This document shows, piece by piece, positions 1 through 6,501 of a stretch of 8,577 bases of DNA (positions are counted from its first letter, which is position 1; every line of letters starts with the position of its first letter). This stretch comes from Bacteroides sp. (GTDB lineage: Bacteria > Bacteroidota > Bacteroidia > Bacteroidales > Bacteroidaceae): NCBI GenBank assembly GCA_021204375.1, contig JAJPZL010000030.1:1-8577 (forward strand), in the 5' to 3' direction. Position numbers and translations under genes: made by a program. The notes below the pieces were generated by a model. That model searched no databases. It worked only from the letters and a program-made list of their open reading frames with translations, and had not been told where the DNA came from.

Positions 1-446
1 CGCTTACTGCTGTATTTACCGGTATGTTCTACCTGGTAGATTCTACCAGTATCGTGACTATATTCCTGATCAATATCCTGAATAGTATCTCGTATGCTCC
101 CACTATTCCTCTGCTTTGGGCTATGATGGGGGATGTAGCCGACCATTCCGAATGGGTCAATCATCGCCGGGCGACCGGTTTTGTCTTTGCCGGCATTGTG
201 TTTGCCCTTAAATTTGGCCTGGGGCTGGGTGGATTTATCTGCGGAAGCATTGTAGACTCTTTCGGGTTTGTAGGCAATGCCGTACAAACCAACTCTGCTA
301 TTACGGGGATCCGTATTTCGGCAAGTATTATCCCAGCCATCTTCTTTTTTGTAGGAGTAGTTGCCCTTTTCTTTTACCCGATATCCAAGAAGACAAATGA
401 AGAGATCCAGACAGAATTAAACACCCGGAGAAATAATAACGCTTAA
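1..446 (+). CDS. GPH-family (MFS) sugar:cation symporter, C-terminal part
   Basis: This is the 3' end of an inner-membrane sugar symporter of the glycoside-pentoside-hexuronide family (MelB/XynP type). The frame is open from base 3 and gives 147 residues before TAA at 444-446; the true start lies upstream of the window, and the ATG at 24 is internal. The sequence shows the family stretch of Asp-Val-Ala-Asp, then an Arg-Arg-Ala-Thr-Gly motif, then a Gly-rich helix (KFGLGLGG), with hydrophobic segments before, between and after and a hydrophilic tail. By family, such proteins import xylosides, oligosaccharides or uronides with Na+ or H+. Placement 12 nt upstream of a GH10 xylanase suggests that xylo-oligosaccharides are the cargo, which is inference. 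No lesion is visible in this part. The exact substrate cannot be read from the sequence. Confidence 0.9.
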   Translation, partial: LTAVFTGMFYLVDSTSIVTIFLINILNSISYAPTIPLLWAMMGDVADHSEWVNHRRATGFVFAGIVFALKFGLGLGGFICGSIVDSFGFVGNAVQTNSAITGIRISASIIPAIFFFVGVVALFFYPISKKTNEEIQTELNTRRNNNA

Positions 447-458
447 CCTATAAAATTT

Positions 459-1595
459 ATGGAATTCAGAACTATATTTGCTGCTATCCTTGCTTCTTTC
501 CTGTTGGCCGGATGTCACTCTGCACCCAGGCAGGAGGAGAAGGTTACACTAAAAGATGCTTTGAAAGATAAGTTCCTGATCGGTGTTGTTATCAATACGG
601 ATCAGGCAGCCGGGAGAGATACAGCCGGTGTACGGGTTATTATAGAGAATTTTAATGCTGTGGTGGCTGAGAACTGCATGAAGAGTGAAGTGATCCATCC
701 TGAAGAGAACCGGTATGATTTTATCCTGGCCGACCAGTTTGTGGATTTTGGCGAAAGGTATGATATGTATATTACAGGCCATACGCTTATCTGGCACTCC
801 CAGCTTTCTCCCTGGTTCTGTGTAGATGAAAAGGGGAATAATGTATCTCCTGAAGTCTTGAAAGAACTGATGCAAAACCATATCCATACCATTGTGGGAC
901 GCTACAAAGGTCGTATCAAAGGATGGGATGTGGTGAATGAAGCAATTGAGGACGATGGTTCTTACCGTCAGAGTAAATTCTACCAGATCCTGGGTGAAGA
1001 GTATATACCACTTGCTTTCCAGTATGCCCACGAAGCCGATCCCGATGCGGAACTCTATTATAACGATTACTCCATGGCATATCCGGGAAAAAGAGAAGGT
1101 GTGGTCCGCCTGGTTAATCAGTTAAAGGAAAGAGGGCTCCGTATCGATGCAGTGGGTATGCAGGGACATCTCCAGGAAGATTTCCCTACCCTGGAAGAGT
1201 TTGAAAAGAGTATGCTCGCTTTTGCCGGGACCGGTGTGAAAGTGATGATCACCGAACTGGATATGACGGCTCTGCCCTCTCCTTTCCGGAATGTGGGTGC
1301 TGAGGTATCTGCTAATTTTGAATATGCCCAGGAGATAGATCCTTATCCGCATGGATTGCCGGCAGAGATGGATAAAGCGTGGAATGACCGGATGAATGAT
1401 TTCTTTAAACTCTTCCTCAAATATGCTGATATCATTACCTGGGTAACTGTGTGGGGAGTAGCCGACGGGGATTCCTGGCGTAATTACTGGCCGGTAGAAG
1501 GGCGTACTGATTATCCGCTCCTTTTTGACCGGGATCACCAGCCCAAACCTGTAGTAGATAGGATCATTGAGGAAGCAACTAAATTAAACCAATAA
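459..1595 (+). CDS. GH10 endo-1,4-beta-xylanase, lipoprotein
   Basis: This secreted xylanase hydrolyses internal beta-1,4 bonds of xylan. It has 378 residues: a lipoprotein signal (hydrophobic run at about residues 5-18, lipobox LLAGC with Cys19), then a single GH10 TIM barrel from about residue 30 to the end. Visible landmarks are GHTLIWHSQ (about 107-115), the acid/base Glu161 in WDVVNEA, the YYNDY strand (about 200-204), and the nucleophile Glu266 in ITELDM, followed by the TVWGVADG strand near 330. Length is normal for a single-domain GH10 and no carbohydrate-binding module is seen. The ATG at 459 is chosen because it places the signal peptide directly at the N terminus. It is preceded by an A/T-rich leader without a clear Shine-Dalgarno site, as is common in Bacteroidota. 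It lies 12 nt after the symporter and 12 nt before GH43, so all three are probably co-transcribed. Lipidation suggests surface or periplasmic anchoring; which face is not shown. The gene is intact. Confidence 0.97.
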   Translation: MEFRTIFAAILASFLLAGCHSAPRQEEKVTLKDALKDKFLIGVVINTDQAAGRDTAGVRVIIENFNAVVAENCMKSEVIHPEENRYDFILADQFVDFGERYDMYITGHTLIWHSQLSPWFCVDEKGNNVSPEVLKELMQNHIHTIVGRYKGRIKGWDVVNEAIEDDGSYRQSKFYQILGEEYIPLAFQYAHEADPDAELYYNDYSMAYPGKREGVVRLVNQLKERGLRIDAVGMQGHLQEDFPTLEEFEKSMLAFAGTGVKVMITELDMTALPSPFRNVGAEVSANFEYAQEIDPYPHGLPAEMDKAWNDRMNDFFKLFLKYADIITWVTVWGVADGDSWRNYWPVEGRTDYPLLFDRDHQPKPVVDRIIEEATKLNQ

Positions 1596-1607
1596 AAACA
1601 GATAACC

Positions 1608-2582
1608 ATGAAAAAAGAACCGAGATACCTCGTACCGAATGATTATATGGTAGATCCTGCCGTGCATGTATTTAACGGAAAGCTTTACATCTATCCCTCG
1701 CACGACTGGGAGAGTGGAATACCTGAAAACGATAACGGCGATCATTTCAATATGAAAGATTACCATGTCTTCTCCATGGATGATATTGATGGTCCGGTGA
1801 CCGATCATGGGGTAGTATTGGATACCAAAGATATTCCCTGGGCGGGACGTCAGCTCTGGGATAGTGACTGTGCTTATAAAGATGGTAAATACTATCTCTA
1901 TTTTCCACTGAAGGACCAGACTGATATTTTCCGTATCGGGGTAGCTATCAGTGATCGGCCGGAAGGTCCTTTTATTCCGCAGGATAATCCGATGAAATGG
2001 AGTTACAGTATTGATCCGGCTGTACTTGACGACGGGGACGGAAATTACTATATCTATTTTGGTGGTGTCTGGGGCGGACAATTGCAACGCTACCGTAATA
2101 ATAAAGCACTGGAATGTGCGCACCTGCCCGAAGGAGATGAGTTGGCTCTTTGTGACAAAGTGGCAAAATTGCGGGATGATATGCTGGAATTCGCCGAAGA
2201 ACCCCGGGATGTTGTGATCCTGGATGAGAACGAGAAACCCATGCTGGCTGGTGATACGGAGAGACGTTTCTTTGAAACCTCCTGGGTACATAAATACAAG
2301 GGTAAGTATTACTATTCTTACTCTACGGGAGATACACATCGTATTTGTTATGCTACCGGTGACAATCCGTACGGGCCGTTTACTTATCAGGGATTAATAC
2401 TGACTCCTGTAGTAGGCTGGACTACCCATCATACTATTGTGGAATTCAAGGGAAAATGGTACCTTTTCCACCACGATTGTGTGCCTTCCAACGGACAGAC
2501 CTGGCTCAGAAGCCTTAAAGTGGTGGAGCTGGAATACGATGAAAACGATAAAATTGTTACTGTTCAGGGAACAGCGGAATAA
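1608..2582 (+). CDS. GH43 beta-xylosidase / alpha-L-arabinofuranosidase, cytoplasmic
   Basis: This glycosidase has 324 residues and no signal peptide, so it most likely acts in the cytoplasm on imported xylo-oligosaccharides. It has the GH43 five-bladed propeller pattern. The likely base is Asp16 (in MVDPAVH), the pKa-modulating Asp is Asp136 (in YSIDPAVLDD), and the general acid is Glu223 (in FFETSWVHKY). The overall sequence resembles GH43 proteins (subfamily 1 type by my recollection) found next to GH10 enzymes in Prevotella and Bacteroides xylan clusters, the xylosidase/arabinosidase group. Length is typical and no lesion is visible. It starts 12 nt after the GH10 stop and ends with TAA, followed by a 111-nt gap containing a hairpin. 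The split between xylosidase and arabinofuranosidase activity cannot be settled from sequence. Confidence 0.94.
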   Translation: MKKEPRYLVPNDYMVDPAVHVFNGKLYIYPSHDWESGIPENDNGDHFNMKDYHVFSMDDIDGPVTDHGVVLDTKDIPWAGRQLWDSDCAYKDGKYYLYFPLKDQTDIFRIGVAISDRPEGPFIPQDNPMKWSYSIDPAVLDDGDGNYYIYFGGVWGGQLQRYRNNKALECAHLPEGDELALCDKVAKLRDDMLEFAEEPRDVVILDENEKPMLAGDTERRFFETSWVHKYKGKYYYSYSTGDTHRICYATGDNPYGPFTYQGLILTPVVGWTTHHTIVEFKGKWYLFHHDCVPSNGQTWLRSLKVVELEYDENDKIVTVQGTAE

Positions 2583-2637
2583 TAATAAAGGTTAGGTTAA
2601 TGTGAAAAGTTCAGGAGTTTATCAATGACCAACTTTT

Positions 2638-2678
2638 ACAGTGCCGGAAATGGCTATACGTTTTCGGCCTGTTTTTCT
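2638..2678 (+). terminator. terminator-like hairpin between GH43 and CE15
   Basis: An inverted repeat lies in the only long gap of the window. ACAG (2638-2641) pairs with CTGT (2669-2672), and GCCGGAAA (2643-2650) pairs with TTTTCGGC (2661-2668) with one G-T wobble. One T (2642) is bulged and the loop is 10 nt. A T-rich run (2672-2679, TTTTTCTT) follows directly, the layout of an intrinsic terminator or attenuator. Only about 15 nt separate it from the next start codon, and I see no clear Bacteroidota promoter (TTTG / TAnnTTTG) in that space, so it may be leaky, or an mRNA-stabilising or processing hairpin. The rest of the gap (2583-2637) holds nothing I recognise. Confidence 0.5.
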
Positions 2679-2693
2679 TAATACACTATACAC

Positions 2694-4162
2694 ATGAAAA
2701 ACTTACTCTTTTTTCTTTGTTTTACAGGAGTCGTATCCGTTACGGCACAAACCAAAACTTCTATTCCTGCGTTCCCTCCTGATAGTGTAACGGCTCGTAT
2801 GGACCGGGACCAGATGCTACAGCAGTTAGGTATTACGCTGCCTCAGTTACCTTCCGTATGGGAAGATCCTAACCGGCCTTCTCACATTAAACCCATGGAA
2901 AAAGAAGACCTGCAAAATCCTAACCGGTGGACCGATGATACGGGTTATCTGCCGGATTCACCTTCTGGCTACCTGCTTATTAACCGGGCTGAAATGGGCT
3001 TGTGGCTTAATTACCGCGAAGATCCTCTCTATACCGGAGTTTATACTCCTCTTAATTTACTCCGGACTACTACAGGAAAAGATATAACCTCTGCGGGAGA
3101 GTGGAAGGAGGCACGTTATCCGGAGTTGATGCAGCAATGTAAAGAGGAGATATGGGGAGAAGTTCCTGCTGCGGCTGCCGGTTTGCAGGTCAACTGGAAC
3201 CGGGAATATGTAAATACCACAGATACTGTTTACGGACTGTATGAAAAATATATCCTGACCGGAGAGGTGGATACTTCTTTGTGGCCCCAGGTAAAGAACA
3301 AACCGGTTATTTACGGAGAACTCTACCTGCCGGAGGGAAAAGAGGATGTGCCGGTTATTATCCAGTATGCCTGGTTCCGTTTTCCTACCCATCCGGTCTA
3401 TCTGGAGGAGTGTATTTCCCGCGGGTGGGGTTTTTCCGTATGGATTGTACCGCTTTGCAACCTGATAACGGAGCTTACCTGACGGACTATCTGATAGGAT
3501 TAGTGAATCAGGGTAACTGGCGTAAACCTTCTGATTGGGGAACGCTGGCTGCCTGGGGATGAGGTGTGAGCTGTCTGCTTGACTATTTTGATACATGGGA
3601 ACGCACGGATGCTACCCGTACCGGTATTACAGGACATTCCCGTTATGGAAAAGCCTCTCTGGTAACTATGGCGTATGATCTCCGTATTACAGTGGCCTAT
3701 ATCAGCTGTTCCGGCGCAGGAGGGGCTGCCCCTATCTGTCGCCACCTGGCCCAGGATCTCGAAAGCCTGCTCATTCCGGGCGAGTTTCATTGGTTGGCGG
3801 GGAATTTTATGAAATGGTGCGGGCCGCTCCGGGAAGGAGAGTCTATGCCCCGTAAATACGAAGAGCTACCGGTAGATGCTTCTGCGCTGCTTGCGCTGTG
3901 TGCACCTCGTAAAGTCTTTATAACCGGTGGTACGGAAGATAGCTGGTGCGATGCTTATGGTATGTACCTTACCTGCCGGGATGCTTCTCCCGTGTACGAA
4001 GTCCTGGGAGTGAAAGGATTAGTGATGGAAGATGATATTCCTGTACCGGGAACCCACTATATGGAGGGAAATGTAGCTTATTGTAACCACATCGGAGAAC
4101 ATGTTGATTTTCTGGACTGGCCTGCTTTTGCAGCCTGGGCCGAAGATGTTTTTAAAAAATAA
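2694..4162 (+). pseudogene. CE15-type glucuronoyl esterase, broken by a frameshift and a TGA
   Basis: This is a secreted alpha/beta hydrolase of the CE15 type, which by family cleaves esters between lignin alcohols and glucuronate side chains of xylan. A signal peptide is visible (about residues 1-19, cleavage near TAQ). Repaired, the protein would be about 489 residues. The nucleophile Ser316 sits in GHSRYGKAS, followed by CSGAGGAA and HWLAGNF, and the likely catalytic His470 in the GEH near the C terminus. The usual acid position before SGAGG is Cys339; Glu415/Asp416 in GGTEDSW may replace it. The first frame runs to 3482. After Trp250 (TGG 3441-3443) one base seems lost, because the next frame continues with CTALQPDNGAYL, as expected for the family. 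That frame meets TGA at 3560-3562, where the family has Trp (AWGWG), then runs open to TAA at 4160-4162. A GTG at 3566 is not a credible start. The gene starts 15 nt after the hairpin and ends 5 nt before the next gene. Confidence 0.87.
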
Positions 4163-4167
4163 AGAGT

Positions 4168-5157
4168 ATGCAAAAATTAAAACTGGGAATAATCGGTGCC
4201 GGATGGATCGCTGAAAAAATGGCAATTACTATCCGTTCTATAGAAGAAGTAGAAGCTTATGCAATTGCTTCCCGAAAATTGACTGATGCACAGAAGTTTG
4301 CTGTTAAGTATAATTTTACAAAAGCGTACGGTTCCTACGAAGAACTGGTACAGGACGTAGCAGTAGACCTGGTCTATATTGCTACTCCGCATTCTCATCA
4401 TTACGAACATGCGCGGATGGCACTGTTACACGATAAACCGGTGTTATGCGAAAAAGCTTTTACAGCTACGGCTCCCCAGGCGGAAGCGCTCATTAAACTT
4501 GCCGAAGAACGGAATATATTCATTACCGAAGCTATCTGGACGCGCTATATGCCTTTCTCTGCTACTATCAAGGAGATCATGGAGAGTGGGATCATAGGGA
4601 GACCTGTTTGCCTTTCTGCCAACCTGGCTTATCCGGTAGGGTATAAGGAACGTATGCAGCGACCCGAGCTGGCAGGAGGGGCTTTGCTGGACCTGGGTGT
4701 TTATGCCATTAATTTTGCCTCTATGCTTTTTAGTACTGAGATCAAAGAGATCACTACCTCCTGCATAAAGATAGAGACGGGAGTAGATGCCCACAATACG
4801 ATCACTCTCCGTTTTCAGGACGATAAAGTAGCGATGTTATATAGTAATATGTATGCCATGAGCGACCGTTAGGGAATTATCTCCGGAGAGAAGGGGCATA
4901 TTCTTGTAGAGAATATCAATAATCCCCAGCCTGCTACTGTAGTAACTACCGACTATGAAGTGGTTGCCCGTTACCAGTCTCCTCCTCAGATAACGGGGTA
5001 TGAATACCAGGTATATGCCAGTATGGAAGCACTCCGTAACGGATGGATGGAATCTCCTTATATGCCCCATGCTGAAACTATCCGGATCATGCAGCTGATG
5101 AATGACCTGCGAAAAGAGTGGGTGGTACATTATCCTTTTGATGATCAACCTTTATAA
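4168..5157 (+). pseudogene. Gfo/Idh/MocA NAD(P)-dependent oxidoreductase, split by an in-frame TAG
   Basis: This is a cytoplasmic sugar or polyol dehydrogenase-like protein. An N-terminal Rossmann fold starts at once with the dinucleotide motif GIIGAGWIA (residues 7-15). IATPHSHH follows near residue 70, then CEKAF at about 93-97, where most family members have EKP, and the C-terminal domain motif GGALLDLGVYAI. No signal peptide is seen. Codon 235 is TAG (4870-4872). The same frame continues without shift as GIISGEKGHILVEN and runs to TAA at 5155-5157, so the whole is 329 residues, the normal family length. A single change, such as CAG to TAG, explains it; Gln is my guess for the lost residue. 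As read, the 234-residue product would lose the last part of the C-terminal domain. It lies 5 nt after the CE15 gene and 9 nt before GH8. The substrate is unknown; a role with xylose or uronate derivatives is inferred only from position. Confidence 0.88.
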
Positions 5158-5166
5158 TAGTATAAT

Positions 5167-6501
5167 ATGAAGAACTGGACAGTACTACTTATTGCAATGG
5201 TTATGTTTACCGCTTGTAAAACAGAGAACCGGCAATTTACTCCGTGGGAACAGGGAGCGTTTGAGACCGGAAAGTACCGCAATCTTTTTGCAGAACTGGG
5301 ATATCCGCAGCAGGAGATTGACCGGAAGCTGAGTGAAATTTTTGAATCGCTTTTTTACGGCCCGAACCGGGTCTATTTTGAGGTAGAGGATTCTCTGGCT
5401 TATATTTCCGATATCAAGAATAACGATGTACGTACCGAAGGTATGTCTTACGGAATGATGATCGCCGTACAGATGGACAGGCAGGATATTTTTGACCGGC
5501 TGTGGCGATGGTGTGTTAAGTATATGCAGCACCGGGAGGGACCGTGGGAAGGTTATTTTGCCTGGAGTTGTGCATTGGATGGTACCCGTAATGCACAAGG
5601 ACCTGCCTCCGACGGGGAACTCTACTATGTGACCTCTCTTATTTTTGCTTCCAACCGCTGGGGCAATGATACGGGTATTCATTACCTGAAAGAGGCTCAG
5701 TATATCCTGGATTGTGCTATGGCCAAAGACGGTACCGATGAAGTAACCAACTTTATCAATATGGAGCATAAACTGATCACTTTCGTTCCTACGGTATGGG
5801 GAGGCAGTTTTACCGATCCTTCTTACCATGTTCCTGCTTTTTATGAAGTATGGGCCCGTTGGGCGGATGATGGCAGATCGGAGCTGTGGCAGGAGTGTGC
5901 ACACCGCAGCCGGGAGTATCTCCATACTACTATTCATCCTGTTACCGGGCTTAATCCTGACTACTCCGAATATGACGGTTCTCCCCGGGTGACCGGTCGT
6001 ATTATCGGTGAGGAGTTCCGGTTTGATTCCTGGCGTGTACCCATGAATATAGCATTGGACTACTCGTGGAGTTGTGCTGATAAAGAGTGGCAGCAGCACT
6101 ATGGGGAAAATATCCAGAACTTTCTCTATTCCCGGGGAATTGATACTTTTGTAGATCAGTATAACATTGACGGTACACCTGTCAAAGAGATATTAGGAGC
6201 CGGGGGCTATACTGCTTTACGCCATTCCCTGGGGTTGGTCTCTACTTCAGCCGCTGCCTCCCTGGTTTGCCGGCATGAAAAGAGCCGGGAATTTATAGAC
6301 CGTCTCTGGCACGCAAAACATGTACCTTATGAAGATGGCTATTTTGACGCCTATTACGATGAATTGCTCTGGCTTTTTGCCTTTATGCATCTGAGTGGAA
6401 ATTACGGATCATTACACCGGGAACGATTTAAAATAACTATTTATGAAAAGATTCTTCTTTTTTGCGTTGGTTTGTATCTACTGCCGATTGCTTTGTGCTG
6501 A
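5167..6501 (+). CDS. GH8 reducing-end xylose-releasing exo-oligoxylanase or xylanase, lipoprotein, C terminus altered
   Basis: This is a GH8 (alpha/alpha)6-barrel enzyme. The N terminus carries a lipoprotein-like signal ending in MFTAC (Cys17). The general acid is Glu91 in RTEGMSYGMM, and the conserved Asp is Asp149 in ASDGELYY. Their spacing of 58 residues equals that of the Rex enzyme of Bacillus halodurans (Glu70/Asp128) as I recall it. A candidate base, Asp287, lies in FDSWRVPMNIALDYSW. By family and context it trims xylo-oligosaccharides from the reducing end; an endo-xylanase cannot be excluded. The catalytic domain is complete through HLSGNY (residue 413). After that one base appears lost (about 6405-6406). 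The shifted frame reads RIITPGTI and stops at TAA 6429-6431, the normal 11 nt before GH67, giving about 421 residues. As it stands, the frame instead runs 88 nt into a spurious tail, overlaps GH67 by 59 nt and stops at 6499-6501. Because only the tail changes, activity may survive. Confidence 0.88.
   Translation: MKNWTVLLIAMVMFTACKTENRQFTPWEQGAFETGKYRNLFAELGYPQQEIDRKLSEIFESLFYGPNRVYFEVEDSLAYISDIKNNDVRTEGMSYGMMIAVQMDRQDIFDRLWRWCVKYMQHREGPWEGYFAWSCALDGTRNAQGPASDGELYYVTSLIFASNRWGNDTGIHYLKEAQYILDCAMAKDGTDEVTNFINMEHKLITFVPTVWGGSFTDPSYHVPAFYEVWARWADDGRSELWQECAHRSREYLHTTIHPVTGLNPDYSEYDGSPRVTGRIIGEEFRFDSWRVPMNIALDYSWSCADKEWQQHYGENIQNFLYSRGIDTFVDQYNIDGTPVKEILGAGGYTALRHSLGLVSTSAAASLVCRHEKSREFIDRLWHAKHVPYEDGYFDAYYDELLWLFAFMHLSGNYGSLHRERFKITIYEKILLFCVGLYLLPIALC

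Noticed and set aside
1584..2339. Long open frame on the - strand (251 codons) opposite GH43
   Set aside because: It overlaps an intact, well-recognised GH43 gene on the other strand and shows no domain or motif of its own.
2625..2681. A short ORF in the gap before CE15 (ATG about 2625 to TAA about 2681)
   Set aside because: It is 18 codons, lies over the hairpin, and resembles nothing.
3566..4162. A separate small esterase gene starting at GTG 3566
   Set aside because: The sequence continues the same CE15 fold across the TGA without loss of frame; a protein starting here would lack the N-terminal half of the hydrolase fold.
4960..5157. A separate 65-residue gene
   Set aside because: It is the in-frame C-terminal end of the Gfo/Idh gene after the TAG at 4870, not an independent start.
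5185..6099. Long open frame on the - strand (304 codons) opposite GH8
   Set aside because: It is antisense to a clear GH8 gene, its translation resembles no family, and it reflects the codon bias of the + strand gene.
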